From an uncultured Oscillospiraceae bacterium (lineage in GTDB: Bacteria > Bacillota > Clostridia > Oscillospirales > Oscillospiraceae), in contig CALWXR010000033.1 in NCBI GenBank assembly GCA_944385535.1, forward strand, positions 1 through 32,087: a stretch of 32,087 bases of DNA, written 5' to 3'. The notes beneath the pieces are model-generated. The model was not told the origin of the DNA, searched no databases, and worked only from the letters and a program-made list of their open reading frames with translations. Shown piece after piece: positions 1 through 8,546 of this stretch; position 1 is the stretch's first letter; each line of letters starts with the position of its first letter. The translations under genes and the position numbers were made by a program.

Positions 1-48
1 TCCCCCATTTGCATCATACTTTCTGATAGAAAACCTGGTTTCTTGCGG

Positions 49-82
49 AAGCTGAGTTAACCAGATAAGCATAAAAGTTAAT
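49..82 (+). repeat. Partial copy (module a) of a dispersed intergenic repeat
   Basis: The block starting GCTGAGTTAA and continuing GATAAGCATA then AATA reappears, inverted, at 32001-32033. Both 10-mers match exactly, with three different bases between them. Only this end module is present here; the modules that follow it in the other copy are replaced by different hairpins. Nothing coding is visible in 1-277. Confidence 0.6.
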
Positions 83-85
83 ATC

Positions 86-192
86 ATTTTCTGCCGAGGC
101 GTGTACCTGGCAGAAAATACATCTCAGGCTGCTTTTTGTGGGAGTTGTGCGCCGTAGGCGCACAAGGAGTGTGCGCAGCAGACTGCAACTCC
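86..192. repeat. Nested hairpins without a gene
   Basis: Inverted arms ATTTTCTGCC/GGCAGAAAAT lie near 86-118. TTGTGCGCC/GGCGCACAA (145-165, loop GTA) is enclosed by GGAGTTG/CAACTCC at about 141-192. The stacked palindromes resemble the intergenic repeat elements of Oscillospiraceae, and sit directly after the repeat fragment at 49-82. No function is assigned. Confidence 0.5.
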
Positions 193-195
193 TTT

Positions 196-262
196 GTTGA
201 AAAGCCCCGAAGGGGTTTTTCAACAGCCTGAGCGAATCCCCCGCCTGCGGCGGGGGATTCGC
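196..262 (-). terminator. Two hairpins downstream of the GH79-like gene
   Basis: Hairpin one is 232-262 (14-bp perfect stem, loop TGC). Hairpin two is 196-224 (13-bp stem with one G-T pair, loop GAA). Read on the minus strand they follow the glycosidase stop closely. The second has a run of T/A in its arm but neither has a classical U tract, so termination is probable rather than certain. Confidence 0.5.
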
Positions 263-277
263 TGTATAGCGGGAAGA

Positions 278-1780
278 TTACAGAAGGATAAAGGTGCAGC
301 TGGCGGCGGGCAGCTCCAAAGTGCCGGCCTTCGCTTCCGCGCCGGTCAGATCCGGCAGGGCGTCGTTTTCACCCAGGACAAGTTCCCTGCCGTTCAGGCA
401 CATGACCCGGCTGCGCAGGCCGTCACGGCCGGTGAGGGTGTAAACGGCAGCGTCGCCGGGCAGCTCCACGGTGGTGGTCTCGGTCTCGGAGTTGTTGATT
501 ACCAGATACGCCGCGCCTTCCTTGCCGTCCTTGCGGGAGTGGGCGTATACATGGGCGCCCTCCCGGATGGGTTCGCCGGTGGCGTAGACCGTCTGCCCCA
601 TGAGCCGCTGCCACAGCAGTACGGCAAAATAGTTGGGCCGGGGATCAAAGCTTCCGTGCTGCAGGAAACCATAGTCAGAGGATGCCAGGGTATTGTGGAA
701 AATAACGCCGTTGGTCAACGAGGCGAACTCGCCCAGCTCGTTCAGGGTACGGAACACATCCAGGAAGGTGGAAGCCCAGGTATCTCCGCCGCCGCCGGCG
801 TCGCCGGATTCCGTGACCCACATTTCGCCGCCGGGAACATACTTGTCCCGGAAGGGGATAAAGGCCCGACAGGCCGTTCCCGCCACGGACAGGTAATCCT
901 CGGACATGGCCTGGGAAGCGTCCCAGTGCATGCTGGGCATGATGGACTCCAGCCGCTCGGAAATGCCGTTGTAGTAATGGTAGCTGAACACGTCCATCTT
1001 CTCTTCGCAGCCCTCCATCAGCTCATCGGTGGTGCAGCAGTGCATCACGCTGCCGATGCCCGCGCCGCCCTTGCTGGCGGGGCCCATGGTCATGGCGTTG
1101 CTGTCGGTGGTGCAGGGGCCGACGATCAGGGTGTTGGGATGGTTTTCCCGAACCCACTTCAGGCACAGATCCTGGTCCCGGCGGTAGTGGGCGGGGGTGT
1201 AGCCTTTGGGGAAGCCGGTGGTTTCCATCATATTGGGCTCATTGGTAAACTCAATGGCGTCAATGGGATGGCCATGGGCGATGCTCAGGTCAAAGATCTT
1301 CTTTGCCTCGCTGGGGTTCCAGGGCTCTTGGGCGGAGTGAAGGCCTTCGCAGTTGGCGACGGAAATCAGCAGCTTGCCGCCCACCGTGTCCACAAAGTTC
1401 AGCAGGTTGATCCACTGCTCTTTGGTCATCCGGTTCTGGTAGCCTTCCGGGGTCACGCCGGTGCCGTCAAAGTCATAGTAGGTCTTGGTGGCCCAGGTGC
1501 CGGACACCCGCACCCACACCGGCCCAAATTCCTTTGCCAGCTTGATCAGCCGGGGGTTGGTGGTGTCAATGGGATCATACCACTGCATCAGACCGGCCAT
1601 CTGGGAAAAATCCTGGATGGGAGGGAACTTCTCAGTGCCGGCGATCTGCCCGGGGGTGTAGGCCTTCCAGAAGGTACCGCCGGTAACCTCCGTCATTTCC
1701 ACATTGTAGGACATGAGGCAGGGATTTATCTGCCGCAGAGCGGTGAGCCCGGCGGGATTGAGTTTTACAAATTGCGCCAT
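278..1780 (-). CDS. GH79-like glycoside hydrolase, probable beta-glucuronidase type
   Basis: A protein of 500 aa with no signal peptide, so probably cytoplasmic. The fold signature is that of a clan GH-A retaining glycosidase. The acid/base candidate is Glu181 in EFTNEPN, and the nucleophile candidate is Glu324 in WVTESGD. Around residues 90-103, VRVSGTWATKTYYD resembles the heparanase strand with its Gly-rich R-GGT motif. RPNYFAVLLWQRLMG (about 381) matches the heparanase segment PDYWLSLLFKKLVG. The assignment to GH79 rests on these similarities. A glucuronide substrate is inferred from the neighbouring GPH symporter and TetR regulator. The start at 1780 is chosen because AAGGAG lies 8 nt upstream; the ATG at 1786 touches that site. 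A weak promoter candidate lies at about 1819-1847 (TTGGAC). It follows the TetR gene but a terminator separates them. Confidence 0.72.
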   Translation of the reverse strand: MAQFVKLNPAGLTALRQINPCLMSYNVEMTEVTGGTFWKAYTPGQIAGTEKFPPIQDFSQMAGLMQWYDPIDTTNPRLIKLAKEFGPVWVRVSGTWATKTYYDFDGTGVTPEGYQNRMTKEQWINLLNFVDTVGGKLLISVANCEGLHSAQEPWNPSEAKKIFDLSIAHGHPIDAIEFTNEPNMMETTGFPKGYTPAHYRRDQDLCLKWVRENHPNTLIVGPCTTDSNAMTMGPASKGGAGIGSVMHCCTTDELMEGCEEKMDVFSYHYYNGISERLESIMPSMHWDASQAMSEDYLSVAGTACRAFIPFRDKYVPGGEMWVTESGDAGGGGDTWASTFLDVFRTLNELGEFASLTNGVIFHNTLASSDYGFLQHGSFDPRPNYFAVLLWQRLMGQTVYATGEPIREGAHVYAHSRKDGKEGAAYLVINNSETETTTVELPGDAAVYTLTGRDGLRSRVMCLNGRELVLGENDALPDLTGAEAKAGTLELPAASCTFILL

Positions 1781-1862
1781 TATCATCTCTCCTTATGTAA
1801 TTTGGGGAATCCCATTTCTTAATATACTATCCGAAGAAGTGGTCCAATGGAAGCGGCAAAAT

Positions 1863-1878
1863 GTCACAACTGTGTCAC
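1863..1878. promoter_or_regulatory. GTCAC direct repeat, possible operator of the hydrolase gene
   Basis: GTCAC occurs at 1863 and again at 1874, an 11-bp period, about 85-100 bp before the hydrolase start and upstream of its candidate promoter. The two copies are short, so this could be chance. Confidence 0.25.
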
Positions 1879-1886
1879 CGCCTAAC

Positions 1887-1930
1887 AAAAAATATTCCCG
1901 CATTTATGTATAATCAACAAATGCGGGAAT
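1887..1930 (-). terminator. Rho-independent terminator of the TetR gene
   Basis: The 12-bp perfect stem ATTCCCGCATTT/AAATGCGGGAAT (1894-1905 and 1919-1930) is followed on the minus strand by ATTTTTTG. It begins four bases after the TetR stop, so the regulator and the hydrolase are probably separate transcripts. Confidence 0.85.
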
Positions 1931-1933
1931 GTA

Positions 1934-2512
1934 TTATCCTTTGTCGCCATTGGAAAAGAGGGGACGGCTTACAAGACGAACAGCGATCCTGGCCATTTGC
2001 TCCGGGCTTTGGGGATAGCCGCTGTGGTGCCACTGAACAACCATGGAGAACAGCCCGCAGGCCACAAAAGACGCTGCATGAACATGGTACAGCCGCTCAT
2101 CTCCGGAAAGCCCGCTGGTCATCGGCCCGATCTCGGAAACGGTGTGCTCAATGGCCCGCTGAGCCAGCATACCGCTGAGTCCGCTTTTGGCCAACGCGTT
2201 CAACAGCTTTTCCTGACTGCGCCAGTATTGAAACATCCGCACCATATTCTGGTACACAACGCCCTCTTCCATGGAAAAACCGGCCACGGAAGTGCTTTCA
2301 AAATCCAGCAGTGCGTGATCCAGAAGCGCGTGAAGGGCCCCTTCTTTGCTGGAAAAATAGCGGTAAAAGGATTTTCTGGGAATTCCCATCTGGGCGCAAA
2401 GATCACTGACGGAAATCGTATCGTAATGTCGTTGGGACATGGCTTCCAGCAGTCCCTGCTCCAAGATCCTCTGCCTTGCGGCGGACTGCTCCGTCCTGCA
2501 CTGCTTATACAT
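1934..2512 (-). CDS. TetR/AcrR-family transcriptional regulator
   Basis: A regulator of 192 aa. The N-terminal DNA-binding domain holds the helix-turn-helix at about residues 33-52 (ISVSDLCAQMGIPRKSFYRY), followed by the usual F/Y-x-S-K-E-G turn. The remaining 130 residues would be the ligand-binding and dimerisation domain, which is not conserved enough to name an effector. Start at 2512 is preceded by AGGAGG at ideal spacing and agrees with the family's length. It has its own sigma-A promoter. In E. coli the glucuronide operon is also controlled by a TetR-family repressor (UidR) with a GPH transporter (UidB). By analogy this protein may repress the symporter and the hydrolase, but that is inference. 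Confidence 0.88.
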   Translation of the reverse strand: MYKQCRTEQSAARQRILEQGLLEAMSQRHYDTISVSDLCAQMGIPRKSFYRYFSSKEGALHALLDHALLDFESTSVAGFSMEEGVVYQNMVRMFQYWRSQEKLLNALAKSGLSGMLAQRAIEHTVSEIGPMTSGLSGDERLYHVHAASFVACGLFSMVVQWHHSGYPQSPEQMARIAVRLVSRPLFSNGDKG

Positions 2513-2558
2513 GGCGCTTCCTCCTGTAGAATGATGACGGAATATTTGTTTAACTGTA

Positions 2559-2587
2559 AGTATACCATAAATCGAGGACAATATCAA
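2559..2587 (-). promoter_or_regulatory. Sigma-A promoter of the TetR gene
   Basis: On the minus strand TTGATA (2587-2582) and TATACT (2564-2559) are separated by 17 bp, about 45 bp before the TetR start codon. Confidence 0.75.
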
Positions 2588-2596
2588 TCAAATATC

Positions 2597-2690
2597 AAAA
2601 ACTCTGAATGAGCAAATTCAGTTATGCACAAATTGCAGATAAAAGCTCCCTTTATACTTCGGAGGCTTTGGCGCAATGCTTTTTCGATAA
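2597..2690 (+). repeat. Partial copy (modules b and c) of the dispersed repeat
   Basis: AACTCTGAATGAGCAAATTC, then CACAAATTGCAGA with AAAAG, matches the minus strand of about 31946-31997 with few changes. The following AGCTCCCTTTATACTTC and GGAGGC resemble the minus strand of 31764-31800 (AGCTCCCTTTACACTTTTGG). The element is diverged and lacks module a. Confidence 0.6.
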
Positions 2691-2933
2691 ACTGCCCCAT
2701 GAAAATATGCTTATTTGATACACCGATGACTGCCCGACGGCTGCCGAAATCTTCCCCTGGCGAGGCATTTCACACTCCCGCGCGTCTTTAATATCTTAAG
2801 AATTCGGAAGACCGGATTGCTCTCCGGTTCCGTGCATTACGTTCAATTTCCGCATATTTCCATTGTCGCTTATTGTCTAATATATGCAAATTTCTGATGA
2901 TTGAACCAGGATCTTTCACTGTATTTCTTAAGC

Positions 2934-2964
2934 TTCTTTGCCTTTTCTTTGCCGTTTCTTTGCT
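2934..2964. promoter_or_regulatory. Three TTCTTTGC direct repeats at 11-bp period
   Basis: TTCTTTGCC starts at 2934 and 2945 and TTCTTTGCT at 2956, exactly 11 bp apart, about one helical turn. Same-face spacing like this is typical of tandem operator half-sites (for example OmpR/PhoB-type regulators). It lies about 170-200 bp before the symporter start. The binding protein is unknown. Confidence 0.5.
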
Positions 2965-3134
2965 TTCACGTTCATTTTTGTAGGAACAGACAAAAAAGGC
3001 ATCTATTATATTGTTTGCCCCTGCCTCACAAATCGGCTTTTGTCCCCTTTTAATCCTGTTTCACCATGATAAAATATATTACATATACGGGCGATCCTTT
3101 ACTGGATTCCCGCCACACTAAGGAGGAAGAAACA

Positions 3135-4556
3135 ATGGCAAAGAAATCCGTCCAGTTGGATAGTCACGGCTACCCAAAATTCGGTATGCGCGACAAGCTG
3201 GCTTACTGTGCAGGCGACTTCGGCTGCAACATGAGCTTCGCGTTGAAAAACACCATGCAGGTGTTCTGGGTCCAGTTTATGGGCGTTCCCCTGGAGGCTA
3301 TGGCAGCCATGCTGCTTTTGGTTCAGGTCTGGGACGCGATTAACGACCCCCTGATCGGTTCCATCGTAGACGCCGATAAGCGTACGTATAAGCGCAACAA
3401 GTTCCTGCAGTACATCTGGGCCGGCTCCATCGGTCTGCTGGTAGCTGGCGCCGCATGCTTCATTCCCTGGCAGTCCGCACCCATGGCCCTGAAATATGTG
3501 CTGTTCGTAATCGGTTATATCTGCTGGGACGCTTTCTACACCGTGGCCAACGTGCCCTACGGCTCTGTGCTGTCCCTGATCTCCACCGACCCCGGCGACC
3601 GGGCGGAGCTGTCCACCTTCCGTTCCATCGGCTCTATGGGCGGCAACATGCTCACCGGTATCGTCCTGCCCTTCATTATTTATGACGCCACCGACAACAT
3701 CAAAGGCAACATTGTGTTCCTGGTCGCCCTTGTCATGGGCTTTATCGGCTTCCTGTGCTTCCAGTTCATGGTCCGCAACACCACCATCCGGGTAGAAAAT
3801 GAAGTCAAGTGCAACGAGGAAGAAAAGCCCAAGTTCAACGTGTTTAAGGCGTTTGGCTCCTTCTTCCGTAACCGCGCCGCTGTGGGCGCTACTTTGGCCC
3901 CTGTGGGCACCTTCATCGGCATGTACGGCGCCTCCTACGCCAACACCGCCATGTGGCAGTCCTACTTCCACAACGCCCAGATCTCCGGCATCATGCAGAT
4001 GATCTCCTACGTCCCCATGTTCCTGTTCGCCCCCTTCATCCGTAAGATCGTAGGCGCCTGGGGCAAGAAAAAGTCCGTAACCATCAGCGCCGCCAGCCTG
4101 GTCATCGGCTACGGCCTGCTGGTTATCCTGCCCATCAGCCCCGACACCACCGGTATGATCATGTGGGTCGGCTGCATGCTTCTGGCGGGCCTCGGCAACG
4201 GCATCTATCAGTGCATTTCCTGGTCGCTGATGGCCGACGCCATGGACTACGAAGAGTGGAAGTTCGGCACCCGGAACGAGGGCACCACCTACGCGCTGCA
4301 CTCCTTCTTCCGGAAGCTGGCGCAGGGCATCGGACCCTCCATCGGCCTGATGGTCGCCGCCGCCCTGGGTTATGTGGAATCCGCTGGCGCCGACCAGGCC
4401 GCCGAAGTCGCCCTTCGGATGCGCTATCAAGCCGCTTCCTTCTACTTCATCGGCGCGGTTATCTCCTTCATCGGCCTTGTGGTTGTGTACAACCTGGACA
4501 AGAAGACCATGGAGAAGATCGAAACCGATTTGGCCGCCCGTCGCGCTCAAAAGTAA
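3135..4556 (+). CDS. GPH-family sugar:cation symporter (MelB/UidB type)
   Basis: An integral membrane protein of 473 aa with about twelve hydrophobic segments, within the usual 450-500 aa range for the glycoside-pentoside-hexuronide family. The first long loop carries the family signature WDAINDPLIG followed by the basic RTYKRNKF cluster. A second signature, SLMADAMDYEEWKFGTRNEG, lies near residues 360-380. Such proteins import glycosides or hexuronides with Na+ or H+. Start at 3135 follows AGGAGGAA at good spacing; an in-frame ATG at 3066 has no site. With the GH79-like enzyme and TetR regulator it suggests uptake of a glucuronide that is split in the cytoplasm. Substrate is inferred. Confidence 0.88.
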   Translation: MAKKSVQLDSHGYPKFGMRDKLAYCAGDFGCNMSFALKNTMQVFWVQFMGVPLEAMAAMLLLVQVWDAINDPLIGSIVDADKRTYKRNKFLQYIWAGSIGLLVAGAACFIPWQSAPMALKYVLFVIGYICWDAFYTVANVPYGSVLSLISTDPGDRAELSTFRSIGSMGGNMLTGIVLPFIIYDATDNIKGNIVFLVALVMGFIGFLCFQFMVRNTTIRVENEVKCNEEEKPKFNVFKAFGSFFRNRAAVGATLAPVGTFIGMYGASYANTAMWQSYFHNAQISGIMQMISYVPMFLFAPFIRKIVGAWGKKKSVTISAASLVIGYGLLVILPISPDTTGMIMWVGCMLLAGLGNGIYQCISWSLMADAMDYEEWKFGTRNEGTTYALHSFFRKLAQGIGPSIGLMVAAALGYVESAGADQAAEVALRMRYQAASFYFIGAVISFIGLVVVYNLDKKTMEKIETDLAARRAQK

Positions 4557-4572
4557 ATCCCTCTTTCAAATC

Positions 4573-4607
4573 ACAACCCCTCCGATTTTTCGGAGGGGTT
4601 GTTTTTT
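4573..4607 (+). terminator. Rho-independent terminator after the symporter
   Basis: A 13-bp stem (4573-4585 with 4590-4602, loop TTTT) is followed by a T tract. It lies 16 bp after the stop and also separates the convergent uvrB. Confidence 0.92.
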
Positions 4608-4646
4608 CGCGGCTTCTCTTTCATGCAGCGGCAAGAGCCGCGTCGT

Positions 4647-6617
4647 TTATTTTCTTCCATCCCCGCGCAGCTCGATGATCTGATCCCGAAGGACGGCGGC
4701 GTATTCGTATTCCATCATCCGGGCGGCTTCCTTCATCTGCTTTTCCAGACGGGCAATCTCCTTTTCCTTTTCCACCCTGGTCATTTTCACCCCCGACCGG
4801 CCCTTTCGTTCGGCAGTAGGGGAGGAAATTTCAATCAGATCCCGAACGGACTTGATCACCGTCTTGGGTGCAATGCCGTGGGCTTTGTTATAATCGTCCT
4901 GAATCTTTCGGCGGCGGGCGGTTTCGTCTATGGCCGAACGCATGGAGGGGGTGATCCCATCGGCGTACATAATGACCTTGCCTTCCGCGTTTCGTGCCGC
5001 CCGGCCAATGGTCTGGATCAGGCTGGTTTCCGATCGGAGGAAACCCTCCTTGTCCGCGTCCAGAATGGCCACCAGACTGACCTCCGGAAGATCCAAACCT
5101 TCCCGAAGGAGATTGATGCCAACCAGAACGTCAAACTTTGCCATCCGCAGATCCCGGATGATCTCCATGCGCTCCATTGCGCCGATATCCGAGTGCATGT
5201 AGCGCACCTTGATTCCCGCCTTTTGCAGGTACACCGTCAGATCCTCCGCCATTTTCTTGGTCAGGGTGGTTACCAGCACCCGCTCATTTTTCTGGGCTCG
5301 GGTGTTGATCTCGCCGATCAGGTCATCGATCTGCCCATCGATGGGACGGACCTCCACCACGGGATCCAGGAGTCCTGTGGGACGGATCACCTGCTCCACC
5401 GTCTGGCCGGAACGGGTTCGCTCATATTCCGCCGGGGTCGCGGAGACATAGATCACCTGACGGATCTTCTGATCAAATTCCTGAAAATTCAAAGGCCGGT
5501 TATCATAGGCCGAGGGCAGCCGGAAGCCGTAGTTTACCAGAGCGTCCTTCCGGCTCCGGTCTCCGGCGTACATGGCCCGGCACTGGGGAAGCGTTACGTG
5601 GCTTTCGTCAATGAACATGAGAAAGTCCTCCGGGAAATAGTCCAGCAGCGTGGTGGGCGGCGTCCCCGGCGCCCGGCCCTGGATTACCCGGGAGTAGTTC
5701 TCGATGCCGTTGCAGAAGCCGATCTCCGTCAGCATTTCCAGGTCATAGGCAGTCCGCTGGGCAATGCGCTGAGCTTCGATCAGCTTATCATGGGCGCGGA
5801 ACCAGGCCACCTGGTCGTCGCACTCCCGCCGGATCTCCATCATGGCCCGCTGAAGCTTTTCCCTGGACGCCACGTAATGGCTGGCGGGATAGATGGCCAC
5901 ATGATCCAAATAGCGCTCCGCAATGCCGGACACCGCGTTGATTTCGCTGATCCGATCCACCTCGTCCCCAAAAAACTCCACCCGGATGGCTTTTCCCGAC
6001 CAGTAGGCGGGATAAATTTCCAAGGTATCCCCCCGAAGCCGGAACTTGTTTCGGGAGAAATCCAGATCGTTGCGCTCATAACGGATCTCTGTCAGCTTCC
6101 GCAATACCTCATCCAGGGGATACTCCTGTCCTGACCGCAGGGAGATGACCATGCTTTTGTAGTCAATGGGGTCACCCAGACCGTACAGGCAGCTGACCGA
6201 GGAGACCACGATCACATCCCGCCGTTCAAACAGGGCCGAGGTGGCGGAGTGGCGCAGCCGGTCGATCTCCTCGTTTACCGAGGCGTCCTTTTCGATATAG
6301 GTATCCGTATGGGCGATATAGGCTTCCGGCTGGTAGTAGTCGTAGTAGGAGATGAAATACTCCACCGCGTTGTCCGGGAAGAACTCCCGGAACTCCGAGC
6401 ACAGCTGGGCAGCCAGTGTTTTGTTGTGGGCCAGCACCAGGGTAGGCCGGTTCAGCTTTTCGATCACCGAGGCCATGGTGAAGGTTTTGCCGGAGCCGGT
6501 GACGCCCAGCAGGGTCTGCTCCCGAAGGCCCCAGTTTACCCCGTTGACCAGGGCCTCAATGGCCTGGGGCTGATCCCCGGAGGGCTTATATTCCGATACC
6601 AGTTTGAACCTGTCCAT
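4647..6617 (-). CDS. uvrB: Excinuclease ABC subunit B
   Basis: A 656-aa damage-verification helicase of nucleotide excision repair. It is loaded by UvrA and then recruits UvrC. Walker A GVTGSGKT is at residues 38-45 and the beta-hairpin YDYYQPEAY near 92-100. Helicase motif [11 protein letters not shown], the SATP motif and the motif VI region QTIGRAARN follow. The C-terminal UVR helix [20 protein letters not shown] is the UvrC/UvrA contact. The start is set at 6617 ([10 protein letters not shown]) because GAGG lies about 9 nt upstream and the family begins this way. The gene overlaps the 3' end of radC by 32 bp, so the two are translationally linked. Confidence 0.96.
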   Translation of the reverse strand: MDRFKLVSEYKPSGDQPQAIEALVNGVNWGLREQTLLGVTGSGKTFTMASVIEKLNRPTLVLAHNKTLAAQLCSEFREFFPDNAVEYFISYYDYYQPEAYIAHTDTYIEKDASVNEEIDRLRHSATSALFERRDVIVVSSVSCLYGLGDPIDYKSMVISLRSGQEYPLDEVLRKLTEIRYERNDLDFSRNKFRLRGDTLEIYPAYWSGKAIRVEFFGDEVDRISEINAVSGIAERYLDHVAIYPASHYVASREKLQRAMMEIRRECDDQVAWFRAHDKLIEAQRIAQRTAYDLEMLTEIGFCNGIENYSRVIQGRAPGTPPTTLLDYFPEDFLMFIDESHVTLPQCRAMYAGDRSRKDALVNYGFRLPSAYDNRPLNFQEFDQKIRQVIYVSATPAEYERTRSGQTVEQVIRPTGLLDPVVEVRPIDGQIDDLIGEINTRAQKNERVLVTTLTKKMAEDLTVYLQKAGIKVRYMHSDIGAMERMEIIRDLRMAKFDVLVGINLLREGLDLPEVSLVAILDADKEGFLRSETSLIQTIGRAARNAEGKVIMYADGITPSMRSAIDETARRRKIQDDYNKAHGIAPKTVIKSVRDLIEISSPTAERKGRSGVKMTRVEKEKEIARLEKQMKEAARMMEYEYAAVLRDQIIELRGDGRK

Positions 6618-7305
6618 AATATCCATCCTCATCAAAGCGATATCCCGACTGGGCCATGGAAACAAAATCCCCGTCCGCCACTACAATATGGTCAGCCAGG
6701 TGGATATCCAGGGGCCGCAAGGCCCTTGCCACCTGTAAAGTAGTTTGATAATCCTCACTGGAGGGGAGCGCAATGCCGCTGGGGTGATTGTGGGCCAGAA
6801 CCACCGTTGTGGCATTGGCCGCCAGGGCCGTCTCCACGATTCTGCGTACCGAGATCCCGGCGGAATTGACGCTGCCCTTTCCCACTTCCTTGCAGCACAG
6901 TACCTTGCACTTGGCGTCCAAGCACAGAAGGTACACCACTTCCTTTTGCAGCCCGAAGAAGAAGGGCGCCAGGTATTCTCCGCAGGCTTGTACCGTGGTC
7001 AGGATCTTTTCCCCCATGCTCCGGTCTACCTGATAATACCGGGCGGACTCCGTCACCAGATGGAGCAAAATCGCCGCGTGATCGCTGATGCCCTTGACCT
7101 TCCGAAGCTCCTCCACCGGCGCGTCCAGCACCTGGGAAATGCTTCCGAACCGATCCAGCAGGGCATGGGCAATGGGGTTTGTATCCTGCCTTGGGATGGC
7201 GTAGAACAGCAGCATTTCCAGCACCTGGATATCTGTAAAGTTATTCAGCCCTTCTTCCAGGAACCGCTGCTTCATCCGCTGGCGGTGGCCCTCGTGTATC
7301 GACAT
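6586..7305 (-). CDS. radC: RadC family JAB/MPN-domain protein
   Basis: A 239-aa protein. The N-terminal helix-hairpin-helix-like region (to about residue 100, including [12 protein letters not shown]) is followed by the JAB1/MPN domain with the metalloprotease-type signature HNHPSG and a downstream Ser/Asp (SSEDYQ). Despite the name, a repair role is not established for the family; DNA-processing or metalloisopeptidase-like activity is suspected. The start at 7305 ([10 protein letters not shown]) follows AGAGGTG; an in-frame GTG at 7314 lies inside that site. Its 3' end overlaps uvrB, pointing to one minus-strand operon radC-uvrB. Confidence 0.93.
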   Translation of the reverse strand: MSIHEGHRQRMKQRFLEEGLNNFTDIQVLEMLLFYAIPRQDTNPIAHALLDRFGSISQVLDAPVEELRKVKGISDHAAILLHLVTESARYYQVDRSMGEKILTTVQACGEYLAPFFFGLQKEVVYLLCLDAKCKVLCCKEVGKGSVNSAGISVRRIVETALAANATTVVLAHNHPSGIALPSSEDYQTTLQVARALRPLDIHLADHIVVADGDFVSMAQSGYRFDEDGYYGQVQTGIGI

Positions 7306-7332
7306 AAATCTCACCTCTGTGTATCTTAGCCC

Positions 7333-7361
7333 TTGCTATTTTCTCTTCTTTCCGTTAAAAT
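7333..7361 (+). promoter_or_regulatory. Sigma-A promoter of the kinase-like gene
   Basis: TTGCTA (7333-7338), a 17-bp spacer and TAAAAT (7356-7361) lie about 80 bp before the start codon, in the divergent gap with radC. Confidence 0.7.
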
Positions 7362-7443
7362 GGGGGTGTGTCGAAAGCCATCGAATCCTACCGGGAAAGT
7401 TTTCGGCCATTTTGCACATGCTAACCCTATTAGGAGGCACGAC

Positions 7444-8511
7444 ATGGAGGATAAAAAAACCGTTCTGGGGATGTTGGATCTAATGCTTTGCCCCGGATTT
7501 TGTGTACAGAACAATCAAATTATGAAGGTCAATCAGGCGGCACAGAGCCTGCTTCTGACGCCGGGAACAGACATCCGCCCGCTGCTGGTAACCGGCAAAG
7601 AGGAATACCAGCATTTTTCCCAGGGCTGCCTGTATCTGACATTGAAGCTTTCCGGCCAGATCCACAGCGCCTGTGTCAGCCGTATGGGGGACATGGATGT
7701 TTTCGTGCTGGAGCAGGATCCGGAAGGCAGCGAACTGCAGGCCCTGGCGTTGGCGGCCCGAGATCTGCGCCAGCCTCTGAGCACTGTGATGATCACCGCC
7801 GACCGGTTATTGGCCCAGAAGCAGGCGTCCGATCCCCAGACGCTTCAGCAGATCGCCCGGCTGAACCGGGGGCTGCTGCAAATGCTGCGGATCATCAGCA
7901 ACATGTCCGACGCGGATCGCTGCCGCCGGGTTTCCTATCAGGAGACCCGGGACGTCACCGCGCTGACCGGGGAAATCTTTGAGAAAGCCCAGGCCCTGGT
8001 TTCCCAGGCGGGAATTACCCTGACCTATGAAGGCCCATCCTGCCCCATCTTGATGCTGGTGGATGGGGAGCAGCTGGAACGGGCGATCCTGAATATTCTG
8101 TCCAATGCCATGAAGTTCACACCGGAGGGCGGCAGCATCCATGCCAGTCTGAGCCAGATCGGGCGAATGCTCCGGCTGAGCATCCAGGACACCGGAACCG
8201 GCATAGACGACCATGTGCGAAGCACGATCTTCTCCCGGTATCTGCGGCAGCCCGCCATTGAGGACGGACGTTTCGGCATCGGCATCGGCATGGTGCTCAT
8301 CCGCAGCGCCGCCGCCAACCACGGCGGCACCGTGCTCATCGACCAGCCGGAAGGCCAGGGCGCCCGGGTCACCATGACCATGGCTATCCGGCAAAGCAGC
8401 GATACCACCCTGCGCTCCGGCACCCTGCGGGTAGACTACACCGGAGAACGGGATCACGCTTTGATCGAATTGTCTGAATCCCTGCCCCTGTCTTTATACG
8501 AAAAATCCTGA
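7444..8511 (+). CDS. Orphan histidine-kinase-like protein lacking the phospho-acceptor His
   Basis: A 355-aa soluble protein with no membrane segment. Residues 1-95 resemble a PAS-type sensor (FCVQNNQIMKVNQAAQSLL). Residues 97-160 align with a dimerisation/phosphotransfer helix pair. The H-box reads ARDLRQPLS (105-113), where kinases have SHELRTPL, so Arg106 stands in place of the phosphorylated His. The ATPase domain looks intact: N-box N217 and N221 (NILSNAMKFTP), G1 box DTGTGID (249-255), G2-like GRFGIGIGM (275-283). No response regulator is adjacent. Start at 7444 follows AGGAGG. It may bind ATP and act by protein contact, or another His may be used. It sits between radC-uvrB and uvrA. 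The family is clear; the function is not. Confidence 0.82.
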   Translation: MEDKKTVLGMLDLMLCPGFCVQNNQIMKVNQAAQSLLLTPGTDIRPLLVTGKEEYQHFSQGCLYLTLKLSGQIHSACVSRMGDMDVFVLEQDPEGSELQALALAARDLRQPLSTVMITADRLLAQKQASDPQTLQQIARLNRGLLQMLRIISNMSDADRCRRVSYQETRDVTALTGEIFEKAQALVSQAGITLTYEGPSCPILMLVDGEQLERAILNILSNAMKFTPEGGSIHASLSQIGRMLRLSIQDTGTGIDDHVRSTIFSRYLRQPAIEDGRFGIGIGMVLIRSAAANHGGTVLIDQPEGQGARVTMTMAIRQSSDTTLRSGTLRVDYTGERDHALIELSESLPLSLYEKS

Positions 8512-8515
8512 TCGC

Positions 8516-8546
8516 TTCCCCGGCGGAGAACGCCGGGGAACATTTT
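8516..8546 (+). terminator. Terminator after the kinase-like gene
   Basis: A 10-bp stem TTCCCCGGCG/CGCCGGGGAA (loop GAGAA) is followed by CATTTTA. The T run overlaps the stop codon of the convergent uvrA. Confidence 0.7.

Larger units (their letters stand above)
2588..3134. other. Long intergenic region between TetR and the symporter
   Basis: These 547 bp hold no convincing gene. They contain a repeat copy (2597-2690), a small hairpin ACCGGA/TCCGGT at 2811-2828, the triple direct repeat at 2934-2964, and AT-rich sequence up to the symporter's ribosome binding site. I could not place a confident -35/-10 pair for the symporter. TATTATA at 3004-3010 is the best -10, but the nearest -35-like TTGTAG is 20 bp away. 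Confidence 0.6.

Noticed and set aside
194..1822. Long plus-strand frame opposite the hydrolase
   Set aside because: It is a shadow frame: Gly/Ala/His-rich, with no motif, no ribosome binding site, and exactly antisense to a gene with clear catalytic motifs.
2700..2930. Transposase remnant in the TetR-symporter gap
   Set aside because: No frame with recognisable residues and no terminal repeats beyond the dispersed repeat copy.
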